DNA of 64,000 bases. Origin: Chondrosia reniformis. Taxonomy: Eukaryota; Porifera; Demospongiae; Chondrillida; Chondrillidae. Below the pieces are notes generated by a model. The model did no database searches. It was not told where the DNA came from and worked only from the letters and a program-made list of their open reading frames with translations. The stretch lies in assembly GCA_947172415.1 (NCBI GenBank), contig OX359195.1, forward strand, positions 1,240,001-1,304,000. The letters run 5' to 3'. Below, piece by piece: positions 48,261 to 59,545 of this stretch (position 1 is its first letter; each line of letters begins with the position of its first letter). Position numbers and translations under genes: made by a program.

Positions 48261-48679
48261 AAAGTTATAATTGATTCCAATAATTGCGCAATAATATGTC
48301 TATACGCTATACGAGTATATGCGGTAATGATACGTTCTGTGGGAAAAAGCGTATTTCTCCTTTGCGGAACGTTCCGTACCGTTCCGCATTTTAGTAACAC
48401 CCCGTACATACAGTCTACTTGCGGATGGCGTAGTAACGGGGATTCCCCTGGCTGACCTCAAAGCGACTATGGACAAGAGTACGTGGAGGTAGGAACAGAC
48501 GTAAACATCAGCAACTGGAGCATTAGTTGAGAGTTTCCTAAGTTCACAGACGAAGTTGGCGCTAGTGTTTAGTCTTCTTCACTGAGAGCGGGATATGCTG
48601 GAAGAAGATATGCCTCAACAGTTAGCTGCTCGCATTATTTACATATAAGTGTCACGTGACTTGGAGCAATAGTGGCTGG

Positions 48680-49294
48680 TCTGAACCAAGTATACATTAT
48701 GCACGAGTTCTCTTCTCCAAAATTATTTCTTTCTTTCTGTAATGTATAATATTACTGTATTTATACGCTCTATGTAGACATATTACATATGGGTTGGTAT
48801 ACTTGTGTGTATACAAATATACTGTATTAGTCTTTAAGGGTTAAAGGTAATTGATGATAAATGTGGAAATGAGTTGGGTCTTGAGTATCGGCTTGTTCTG
48901 ATAAGAGAATCACTACTAATTAGTGAATGAAGATTACAACTATTTTGTAGTTAATATAAGAGGGGAAACATGAAGGAAGCATTTCTATGACAATTGTAGC
49001 TTACCTTGTCCATGTAAGTGAAAACTATATCCACTTTATTCTTCAAAGAGCCAGTTACTAGGCAACTGTTGACATGGAAGCTTCTGAAAGTGTGTCATTA
49101 AAATCATTATTTTCTTATCGCCTAAGACTGTTAAGTGTGTGTGTACTGGAGGGGAATGACTCTGTATAGAGCAGAATTATCTATTCAAGCACCAATGCTC
49201 ACTGCTACTTCTCTGAAGTGGAGCAGTAGTTGCTCCTTGATATTTTTACTTGTTTTTCAAAGCAATTTTTCTCTTGTACGTATCTCAACTATAG
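48680..49294 (+). promoter_or_regulatory. Region between NLR3 promoter and FNBP4-C (also 6110-6812 for copy A)
   Basis: Highly similar in the two FNBP4 copies that retain exon 1-side sequence. It should hold the FNBP4 start region, but I could not fix a first exon. No open frame stands out. Confidence 0.35.
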
Positions 49295-52200
49295 AATCGG
49301 CTGTAGGAGGAAAATGGCAAAAACTTGAAAGCCATCCTGCCAATCCACTTCTAGGAATGATGAGTGGTTACCATAGCGACGAGGAAGGGGAAGCTGTTCA
49401 AGAAGAGGTCAGTAATAGAGTGGGCGTGTCCAACAGTGATCCCTCAAATGATACAAAACAAAAGTCGGTTGGAAAATCATTAACCTCAATGGACACACAA
49501 ATGGAAGACTTTTTGAAGGTACTGCATTATACTCTAGTGTTGTTTGTACTCATAGCAATATATACAGTGGAATCTCATTATAGTGAAGCTAAACAGGGAA
49601 CAAATTAAGTTCTTTATATTGAATATTCACTATTATTGAATGAATTGAGATTCTACTGTATACAAACAATGATTTTGCATTCTTATATTTGCAAATAGTT
49701 ACAAGTATGTTACTAAATATAACACCGTATAGCCGGAAATATTGGCAAAAGAATATTTGACGATTTTGGACAGATTTAAATATTGGTGGTTTTAATTTTG
49801 GTGGTTACCAACGTTACAATGGATAACGTCACTATCATTGGTGGATCACAATTTGGCGATTCGTGTGAAATTGGCCAAATTGTTAAAATAAATTCCGCCT
49901 ATATTTCTGGCTATATGGTATACGTACATATACATACAATATAGTATATGCAAAGATAGGATATGTTTGCAATATATCATGCACCATATTCTATAGTCTG
50001 GGACATTTATTTTAGTAAAGTTATTCAATATATTACGTATTCATCCAGATTCTGACACTTTTAATACTTTCTCTAGTTGTTTATTGAATTAACTCTAAAA
50101 TGATAAATGTTAAAATTCTGTTAACCAAGCTATCGTAATCACTTTGTAAATTTGTTGTTGACGGATTTGATTCATGCAACTAACTATTTACTATTTTACA
50201 AGTGTCAAATGTGCAAAGATACGAATATAGTATTATAATATACAAGCTTATAAAGAATACTAATTATTTAGACATGTAGTAAGCAATTAAGAGCTATATA
50301 ATCCATTACTATAATGTTATTGTTTAATCTGTTTCATAAGGTGTACAATTAATTGGTATATACGTACATGATTTATTGAACATGAAAAATCTAATACACC
50401 ATTTTCCTACATTCTATGCATACTCTATATAAAAGCCTATACAGGAACTAAACATGGAGAGCTTTGGATGAAGATACAGGAGTCTTTTCTTTTTTCTTCT
50501 TTTCTTCTATTCATTCTTCTGCTCCACTGGGTCAGACAGCTGTTTCTGGGAATTCCACTCTTCATCAGTGACCCTGGGAATCTTTGTCTTTTCTTGATCT
50601 TGATCATTTAGCATCAGCAACATAGATTCAATGGATGTTACAACCCGGAGGTCTTCATCAGCAATATGATAAGGAGAGATTACAAAGCTAATTTAAATGA
50701 GTACATTACTCGCAGCAAATACTCCCTACCCTTTATATATAATTTTAATAAACATTATTTGTACAGTACATAAGTATTATAGATCCATTTGTATCAATCT
50801 TTTCCCTTGAGGAAATGTGTGATTCACTTCCTAACTGTACAAAGATACATATCTTTATACAGCCATGAGCTGATGTGAATCGGAAGGGTACATCAATTAT
50901 AGTTTAGCAACATTTACAAAGATGCATAGGTTTCTTCTTTGAATTTGTCTTCGCTCCTTGAAAATGCCAAAAAAATATGAAAATCAATAGCCAATTTTTA
51001 ATAATTATAATAGTAATAGTATTGAACTACGTATTTTGTCCTCTTATAATATCTTCTGACTCTCTTTGTGATATTCAGAAGAGAAAGCTTGTGAGGTTTA
51101 TATCAAATGAACTTCCTCAAATTGCAAGATTATTTCAGCACTGTATTAATGTAATATGTATACCATGATATACTTCTCACTTGCTTTCTTTACACCCCCA
51201 AAGAGCTGTTTCTAGGAATTATTTCACCAATGACCAGTGAGCACTGCAGTTTTCTGAATAATATTAGCTCATCTAATACATTGTTGATTGAAATCACTAA
51301 ATGTTTAGAAAACAAAAATTGTTGTAGCATGAATTACAAATTAACAAAAGGAATTTTAATAAATATATCTTTTAGAACTGTTGTTCTTATTGAAAACATG
51401 AATAATTACTAGTTGTTACACCTACCAGCCAAGTGACCAAAGTCCTATCTTGGTTGGTGGACTGAAGTGCCATTAAAAGGCAGCCAGTGATCATGAATCT
51501 CCAAGTCATCCAATATAGAAATAGTGTTAAAAACCACACACATCTGTTTCTCTTTTATTTGATTCTTATTGTTGTGATAAAATTGGATTGTGTGTTCCTC
51601 TCTGTACCTCCCTTTACAGAATTTTAAGTAGTGTTATGTGTTGTGTGACAGCCAATGGTCATATGGATGTAACTGGCAGATGATATAATGAGTAGTAAAT
51701 ATTTGTGTAAATTGTACTGCACTTGTACTCTATTTGAATGACTACAGTGCTTACATAAGAGGAGGTGCAGGTGGTATTTCTATATCACATGATAAAGTTG
51801 TTGTTAATTGTGTATCCATCTGGTCAGATTGTGTAATGGAAGTGGTTCTCAGGAAGTTGTGTAGGGTGCAGTAGCTGTACAGTTCTGTTTACAACTGAGA
51901 GAGAAGCTATTAACAAAGTTGAGTTAAGGATGATTATAGAGAGGTGATGGATTGGAGAGGTGGTGGATTGGAGAGGTGGTGGATTGGAGTAGTGGTGGAT
52001 TGAAGAGGTGATGGATTGGAGAGGTGGTGGATTGGAGTAGTGGTGGATTGAAGAGGTGGTGTTTCCATTTATCTTTGAAAGTGTTCCTTTTGAGCATCTA
52101 CTTTTTGGTGTGAACTCCTTGTTGGACCCAGGGGGTCATCTTCAGCAATTGTCTTTAGATGTTGAATAGAGACGGATAGACCCTTTCAAGATAAGTTAGA

Positions 52201-55200
52201 AGAAACCTCATGTCTTCATTCATCCTACTTTACATGATTGGAGATAAATGGTGGATTTTTAGAGTTAAATTGGGAAGGATTTGATAGCTATGTTGGTGGA
52301 TTAAAGGTTAACGTCTCCATTCATCCTACTTTTGTCTTGAGGTGTACCTCAAACTTTCCTCTAAAGCTCTCTTTTCCTCTAGGAGAGAGGTTTGGTCAAG
52401 ACTAACTGTGTTAGCATGCAGACATTTAGTGAGAAGGAAAAACAGAGCTAATTGGTCTGAGAAATGAATTAGCTCTTATTAATGAAGTTAGTATAAGGTG
52501 TAGTGCTGGGTGTAAAATGAAATAGAGATCAAGTAATCTAGAAAGAAAACTTGAGAACCATCCCATTGTATAGGATTAACCTGTGCCCCTGGTCCATTAG
52601 GATACATATAAACATGTAGCACTTCCTGTGGTCTCTTACAGTCTCTGGTCCATTAGGATACATATAGACATGTAGCACTTCCTGTGGCCTCTTACAGTCT
52701 CTGGTCCATTAGGATACATATACACATGTAGCACTTCCTGTGGCCTCTTACAGTTTCTGGTCCATTAGGATACATATAAACATGTAGCACTTCCTGTGGT
52801 CTCTTACAGTCTCTGGTCCATTAGGATACATATAGACATGTAGCACTTCCTGTGGCCTCTTACAGTCTCTGGTCCATTAGGATACATATACACATGTAGC
52901 ACTTCCTGTGGCCTCTTACAGTTTCTGGTCCATTAGGATACATATAAACATGTAGCACTTCCTGTGGCCTCTTACAGTCTCTGGTCCATTAGGATACATA
53001 TACACATGTAGCACTTCCTGTGGCCTCTTACAGTCTCTGGTCCATTAGGATACATATACACATGTAGCACTTCCTGTGGCCTCTTACAGTCTCTGGTCCA
53101 TTAGGATACATATACACATGTAGCACTTCCTGTGGCCTCTTACAGTTTCTGGTCCATTAGGATACATATAAACATGTAGCACTTCCTGTGGCCTCTTACA
53201 GTCTCTGGTCCATTAGGATACATATACACATGTAGCACTTCCTGTGGCCTCTTACAGTCTCTGGTCCATTAGGATACATATAAACATGTAGCACTTCCTG
53301 TGGTCTCTTACAGTCTCTGGTCCATTAGGATACATATAAACATGTAGCACTTCCTGTGGCCTCTTACAGTCTCTGGTTCATTAGGATACATATAGACATG
53401 TAGCACTTCCTGTGGCCTCTTACAGTCTCTGGTCCATTACCTGTGGTCTCTATGATTAAGATGTCAAGTGCAACTGCAGTGATGAAGTGTGATTGTAATA
53501 ATTATACTCCTGCTGCTACTATATACTACTATACTACTATACTGCTATACTGCTATACTACTATACTACTATACTACTATACTACTATACTACTATACTA
53601 CTATACTACTATACTGCTATACTACTATACTTCTATACTACTATACTACTATACTATACTTGCAGTGGAATGTGAATCTGTTTGATACATTTCTGATACA
53701 TTTCTGTTCATCAAGTGCTAGATTTTACGAATAATGGATTTTTATGTCTTCCTGTGTATACTATTTTTAAATGTACAATTGCTTTTTAAATTTATTCTTT
53801 GTCTTGTTGTCTGTGGTCTTGTGTGATGATTTGGCCAGGCCATCTGTAACTGGCCAGGAGACAGTTATTACAGCTTCTGTTTCATTGGACCCCAGTTATG
53901 GCTTTATCAGAAATGATTCGGAATTCCTCTCTAGATACAAATGTAAACTTTCAGCCGTTTAATCTCTCCACCTCTCCATGGAGACCACCAGTTTGGTCAC
54001 GAATGACATGTTCCTGTACATGATTGTATCCGTGGTTACCTAGCAACGGCCACCTCTACAAGTGGCCTCAAAGACCAGTAGTGCCCTTTGAAACATTTGA
54101 AATATTTCCTCATGAAGATCCAGTGGATGAAAGTGTGGCTATGTCTTGTGAGCGTACATAAATTTAGGTAGTACTAGAGGGTCACAAAGAGATGGAGAAT
54201 CCGTAAATGTGTTTCTCTCACTCTACCAGACTCTGATTTTCAACATGAGAACACTTGTGGTTAAAGTATCTGGTTAATGTCTGACAGCTTTCCCATAATC
54301 TACTAGGAAAGTAACCCTCATTGCTGTACAGCTATATCATCATTTAATCACATCCAGTATTATATAATTTAAAAACTCATCATCCCAGGAGGGAACTGAG
54401 TTTCCACGTAATATTGAAGGAAAAGTATGGAAGCTAATGTTTTATTGTATTGGAGGTGGAGTATCTAGATTGGCTATCCTTACCTCTAGGTTGTACAATT
54501 TAAGAATGGTATTTAGCTTAGGGAAAATGTCTCCCAAGCTGCACCCATACCATATCATTGTTAAGTCAGTGAGTGGATTGTCATATTGTGTCATGTGACT
54601 GTCAGGTGACTGTCAGGTGACTGTTCATGTGACTGTCAGGTGACTCTCCATGGCTACATCGCTAAAAATGACTAGTTTAAGTATAACTTGTGGTGTGGTG
54701 CCACCATTTTTATTTTAGTACATCATTATGATTGTTGTGGTTCCAATCACTTGGACCATCTTGTTTGGAATTTCCAGCAATCTTGTTTAGTTTTGCCTGC
54801 TTTATAACCACCTGATTGAGCAATTGTTCATTTAATGTGAATGAAATTCTTTTCATGTTTGTTCTCCTCAGGCTATCAGCACACTGGAGTCTGACAATGC
54901 TCCGCCCTCCTCCCCAGTCAGGGAGACCTCTGACGACAAGAGGGATGAGAGGGAGGAGAAGGACCACATGAGAACTGAAGGAGAATCTACTGAAAACATT
55001 CCTGTTAATTCCAACCAAATGGAGGAATCCTCAAGGTACATATACATGTACGTACGTATAATATCAAAAATCACGAAGTACAGAAATTGTGTTTGCTTAT
55101 CTTTTAGAAAAGTAGTTGTCTTATTTTAACATGTATGTATGCTATCAGTTAGTTATTCATGTAAGAATCATGAAATATGCTGATTCAGCATATTTGTTTA

Positions 55201-58200
55201 AACAAAGAAAGTTACTCCAATCTTTATCAAGATGAATATTAATATAGTTGTGGTTGGCATATCTTTATTACCTGCAGTCAAGATGAATATTAATATAGTT
55301 GTGGTTGGCATATCTTTATTACCTGTAGTCAAGATGAATATTAATATAGTTGTGGTTGGCATATTTTTATTACCTGTAGTCAAGATGAATATTAATATAG
55401 TTGTGGTTGGCATATCTTCATTACCTGGCATATCTTTATTACCTGCAGTCAAGATGAATATTAATATAGTTGTGGTTGGCATATCTTTATTACCTGTAGT
55501 CAAGATGAATATTAATATAGTTGTGGTTGGCATATCTTTATTACCTGTAGTCAAGATGAATGGCAGATGTGCACTGATCAAAACTCTGGCTATACCTATT
55601 ACTGGAATACTGTCACTAACAATGTATCCTGGACACTCCCACAAGGGGTCACACCCACCAACCTACAGGACAAGGACACTTCTAACATTGATATGAGTGT
55701 GAGTGAAGAGAACACTGGTGAAGTTGTGTATGGCCCAACCATCCTGGAGGAGGCGGAGTCAGGTGTCTCCTCCCCCTACCCATGCACGGCAGAGATACAG
55801 GAGGAGGCTGATCTCCAGGAGAATGTAGATCCTGAGGAAGTTGACAAGACTGGTACCACTCTGAAATTGGATATGCAAAATGGAAATGGGAATGAGGATT
55901 CAGAAGCCAATCAAGATGGAGTCAGTTTAGTGGGTTATGTTCCTTCAGAATCAGACGAGTCGGACATTGATAACATGCTTGACAGTGCACTGGAGGCTAT
56001 TCTGGAGGAGGGACCACGCAATGGAGACACACTGCCAACCAGTCAGAAACCAATCATAGAAGCTGGTCCAGATAGTCCTTTAGCTAAAGAGGCAAGAATA
56101 GCAGACAAATTAGAAGATGAAGAAAGTGTTACTAGAGATGATAGCAATAAAGATGATGTTGATGGTATGGAAGTAGGTGTCACTGGTGATAAAGAGGGAG
56201 TGGCTAACTTGAAACCCAACAATGGAAGTAATCGGCCTCAACTGCAAGATTGTTCTGTGGAGGAGAACTTGTGTAATCCCAATCTTAATAAGGTATGCAT
56301 TAATTGAGGCTAGGGTTAGATTCAAATGTTTCGACCCTGGCGATCTTCTTCAGTCACTTTCTGTTGAAATGTTCAAAAGACTAAAGATGGTCATAAGATT
56401 CCTAGCAATTACTTCTTCGTGTTTTTCCTCTCTACTCTATTAGGAGACCACAGAGTTCACTTGTAAAATGATTTTAAAGAGGCTAGCCCTATTAGGAGCT
56501 GTTACCATGGGAACACATCCACTTATTATAGAATTAATCAAGGTTGAGGTTTGTACATATAATATGTGCATTGCACTGCTCTTCTCCACTATTGTCATCT
56601 AGCGTCTCATTTTACAGGTCAGAGTCAATGATTGGAGAGAGGGGGTGTTACCAACACAATATCTCTTGCAGAAATTAGAGGAAACTACCCTTGCCCTGAA
56701 AGAATATGAGACTCAAGTAGCTCCAACTGGATGGACTTTTGTTTGGGATAGGTGGGTGCTTTATGCATTTGGTATACCCACTTCAGATCACATGATTGTC
56801 ACATGACATTTAAACTGACAAACTGTGCTGTAATAAATCTTTGAAAGTAAGCCTCTGAAAGTGTGGCTCGCGCTAGTCTCCCTAGAGACATATCTCGTTC
56901 AGTACACCAGAGGGAAGTTTGATTATAGGGATTTCCTCATGGCAGAAGAAGTTTGATGTAGTCAGCTAGGAGGTGTGAGTTGCCATGGTAATGAGTAATT
57001 CGAATTGTTATCTTCTAACATATGTACATTTTACTGATCAAAGAATTATCAATTTTCTTATTAAACTGTGTGTCTAACATTTACATATTTACTCTGTAGT
57101 TATAATTATTGAACATTTCTATATGCTTTTCAGTGCTTATGTACTAAACTTTATTCAGTTCCTCTAGTGACACTATATCGCTTCTTCCATTGTAATGTAG
57201 TGATTTTGAAAGGTATTACTACTATAATGCTGTCACTGATAAGGCTTCATGGGACTTTCCCTCTGATGATGTCACAGAGGGCGGGGCCATAGGACAGGGA
57301 AGAGAAGCTAGTGAGGAACAGACTCCAATCAAAAGCCAGAAGAATGTACACTCCTCCCACTCAAGAGAGACCACACCTCCACCAGGTATATAATGTACAC
57401 TACTCCCACTCAAGAGAGACCACACCTCCACCAGGTATATAATGTACACTCCTCCCACTCAAGAGACACCACACCTCCACCAGGTATATAATGTACACTA
57501 CTCCCACTCAAGAGAGACCACACCTCCACCAGGTATATAATGTACACTCCTCCCACTCAAGAGACACCACACCTCCACCAGGTATATAAGCTATATCAAG
57601 TAAAGATGATCAAAATTAGGGACTTTCAGATCAAAAGCTGATCTTAGGCTCCGATGTCTCATCAACGTTCTGAATTTTCACTTAATGGGAACCAGAGTCT
57701 TCCTGGTTTCCATTAAGGAAGCTACAGTTCCATCCATTAGCTCATTGAGCTCCTCAGGAGACATAAGGCAAAAACTCTTGCATCCTCTTCCAAAGTTCTC
57801 ATTAAGTTTATATAGTTCCCTATAGACCTTTCAGATGTAGCATGTTGAAAAAGTAAGATTATTCATTTACATGTACGTGTATCATTTAACTAGCTATATA
57901 GAACTTTAAGAGGTGACCATATAATGAGGTGACTGGTCTATTCAGGTGACCTCTTTCACAGGATTTACTATAATTCCACCTTACCTACCTATAGCTACCT
58001 GCCATGCAATGAACTTCTTATGTATATACTGTAGGTGTTGAAGAATTAATTGCTCTACCTACAGTTGAGGGGGTGTGGCAAGGTCCTCCTCCTCCCCCTC
58101 CCCCTCCCTTAGAAGAAGGGGAAATCCCTCCCTCTCCTCCAACTCCCCCGTCTCCTCCTCCAGATGAAGAAGCAGAGAAAGATGAAAGTGAGAGCGATCC

Positions 58201-58879
58201 TGAAGAATTTATAGTCAAAGCTGAACCTCAAATTTATTATGGTCCAGTGGGTCCTCCCGGAAGATTGAGTGATGTAAGTCTACTCGTGTGAACTGTACAG
58301 TACATATCACATAAACTGGTACCATAAAGTGGGATATTTTTGAGGATAAAAAATTTCGTGAATCAAAAATGGCAAGGAAATTTTATGATTTTGGGGTTAG
58401 CTTGCAAATTATAGAATATAATAAAGTATAAAGCTAAACTAAAGATGCCACGTAGAGCCAATGATATCCTCCCATGTAAGGTGGCTAGAATCTTAGGATG
58501 CTGGAAAAACAAATAGTGTCAACGTCCCAATGTACGTATCTGAAACATGAACACTCAAATGATCCATGTTCCTCGCAATACGAGGGTACATTTCAAACTA
58601 TGGTCTCTCTACACTGAAATGGACGTGTAACACCTGTAGGTGACCAGTGAAGATGCTGTGGGGTCAAGAGAAGGCAGTCCAAGTCAGGACAGTGATTCAG
58701 AACCAAAGAAGAAGAAATCAAAGAAGGTCTGCTACTGAGTAGTAGTCAATAGTGTTACTTGTAAATGAATGATGCCCTAGGTACTTCCTCTGCAGGTTAA
58801 AGTTAGTGTACAGAGAAGGAAAGGAAAGACCATCACATCACTCTTACAGAAGTGGTCAGGACTACATCAGAACAATTAA
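49295..58879 (+). CDS. FNBP4: FNBP4-C: formin-binding protein 4 homologue, most complete copy
   Basis: Exons: 49295-49518, 54872-55035, 55551-56292, 56444-56548, 56618-56751, 57201-57385, 58035-58273, 58640-58726, 58796-58879. From the first in-frame ATG at 49357 the model gives 633 aa with no break. N-terminal exon has GMMSGYHSDEEGE and DTQMEDFLK, comparable to the acidic start of vertebrate FNBP4. WW1 (YYWN...SWTLP), the ALLGAVTMGTHPLI exon, RVNDWREGVLPTQYLLQKLE, WW2 (FVWD / YYYYN...SWDFP), the proline-rich exon and SLLQKWSGLHQNN end are all present. Nuclear, splicing or actin-related adaptor in animals. The upstream-most exon is unresolved. Confidence 0.88.
51420..51560 (+). repeat. Interspersed repeat (CCAAGTGACC family)
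   Basis: Copy C counterpart of 7970-8110; same position in the intron, so it predates the duplication. Confidence 0.55.
51940..52060 (+). repeat. 16-bp minisatellite, expanded copy
   Basis: About seven units of GGATTGGAGAGGTGGT with GAGTAG and GATGG variants. Confidence 0.8.
52588..53445 (+). repeat. 56-bp VNTR, about 15 units
   Basis: Unit begins CTCTGGTCCATTAGGATACA and ends CCTCTTACAGT. Units differ at ATAAAC/ATAGAC/ATACAC and GGTCTC/GGCCTC; the first six show a three-unit order repeated twice. Copy A has a single unit at 9115-9170. Confidence 0.95.
53515..53660 (+). repeat. Octamer array (TACTATAC)n, short allele
   Basis: About 150 bp of the same octamer repeat as 9250-9950. Confidence 0.95.
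55231..55550 (+). repeat. FNBP4: 51-bp tandem repeat at WW1 acceptor, about 6 units
   Basis: Expanded form of 11675-11783; each unit ends in CTGTAG or CTGCAG plus TCAAGATGAAT. One unit is interrupted by a short CATTACCTGG duplication near 55420. Confidence 0.9.
55551..56292 (+). CDS. FNBP4: FNBP4-C WW1 exon
   Basis: A 742-nt exon, same length as copy A, WW1 followed by the acidic tract, ending NPNLNK; the frame is open through the region deleted in copy B. Confidence 0.9.
57344..57588 (+). repeat. FNBP4: 49-bp minisatellite on the FNBP4-C donor (5 units)
   Basis: Five units with two alternating variants (CACTCC/CACTAC and GAGAGACC/GAGACACC), showing that units were duplicated in pairs. Confidence 0.9.
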
Positions 58880-59099
58880 CTTGTTATAATACTTGTGTAT
58901 CTTGAAATAAACATTGACAATATTTTCAAAACATTTTGATCACGAGTCTACTGATAACATTATGATGATGAGTTTCATATATAATTCTCTATAAAAGTTA
59001 CTGAGCAAGGATGGACCAGTGGGAGGCCATACAAGGTATAAATAGTCAACTACCACTACATGTGACTGGTTGCCAGGAGACTGAGGGGAAATTAGAAAA

Positions 59100-59545
59100 T
59101 CTAGTCTAAAGCTCTACGACTACGGCCATGGTAAGATAGCTCCAAAGAAGCTACATGCCAAATTGAAGGGACACTGCTAAAACCCCTAACTTGAGCGCCA
59201 GTGTGTTCAGTTAATTGATAAAATTCATTGCTATAATTTAAGTAGTATGACGTCACCACATAAAATTGTGTGAAAGTAGTGAGACCCATACCCGATTCCA
59301 ATCCGGTTAGAGAGAGAGGGAACCATTCGTTTGAATACGTAATAACCGATGGAATGGAGGAATCCTATAGGTCCAACCATAGATCTTATATACTTACGTA
59401 ACCAGATCTATGGTCCAACCATATATGGTCTAACACACGACTCCGGGCAAGTCACACCTCGTTATTTCGGGTAGTTGTCCTCACATCTTTCTTGGACAGT
59501 TAGTCTTCGGAGCTATCTTACCATGGCCGTAGCCGTAGACTTTAG
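59100..59545. promoter_or_regulatory. KIN2 upstream region with inverted first-exon copy
   Basis: Same inverted layout as at KIN1: CTACGGCCATGGTAAGATAG near 59121-59140 faces the complementary start at 59515-59530. In this copy the arms extend a little further (CTAGTCTAAAG). A 35-bp palindrome at 59378-59412 is inserted between them. Confidence 0.55.
59378..59412. repeat. 35-bp palindromic insertion
   Basis: CATAGATCTTATATACTTAC... ending CCAGATCTATG, relative of 45061-45102. The sequence GGTCCAAC is found on both sides and only once at the matching KIN1 site. Confidence 0.7.

Larger units (their letters stand above)
45244..48402. mobile_element. 3.16-kb TIR DNA transposon carrying a passenger gene
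   Basis: Left end GGGCGTTACTAAAATGCGG and inverted right end GGGTGTTACTAAAATGCGG continue as AACGG repeats and GGAACGTTCC palindromes. An 8-bp duplication CGTACATA flanks it (45236-45243 and 48403-48410), and the empty site is seen once in the NLR1 block at 5791-5798. I found no transposase, so it is non-autonomous. An 8-bp duplication fits hAT, P, Merlin or MULE-like elements; the GGG end does not settle which. Confidence 0.88.
45116..48680 (-). promoter_or_regulatory. NLR3 promoter block, split by a transposon
   Basis: The donor end of the 5' untranslated exon is at 45116, while GGGGATTCCCC (48438-48448) and GTCACGTGAC (48651-48660) are now more than 3.1 kb further upstream because of the insertion 45244-48402. 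Unless the element is spliced out or supplies its own promoter, the kappaB site is far from the NLR3 exons. Confidence 0.6.
49620..52580. other. FNBP4-C intron 1, left part: no gene seen
   Basis: Collinear with copy A intron 1 plus extra material near 49900-50760, including a CTTCTT-rich stretch at 50490-50520. Holds the interspersed repeat at 51420-51560 and the 16-bp minisatellite at 51940-52060. A 63-codon frame at 50977-51168 (hydrophobic start, then SNELPQIARLFQH) may be a decayed exon but is broken in copy A. Confidence 0.5.

Noticed and set aside
49135-49294. Open frame extending FNBP4-C exon 1 upstream to an ATG at 49135
   Set aside because: It runs through the splice acceptor CTATAG and is not open in copy A, so it is probably intron sequence.
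52588-53445. Regular 56-bp repeats resembling a CRISPR array
   Set aside because: Units are contiguous with no unique spacers, in an animal intron; it is a minisatellite.
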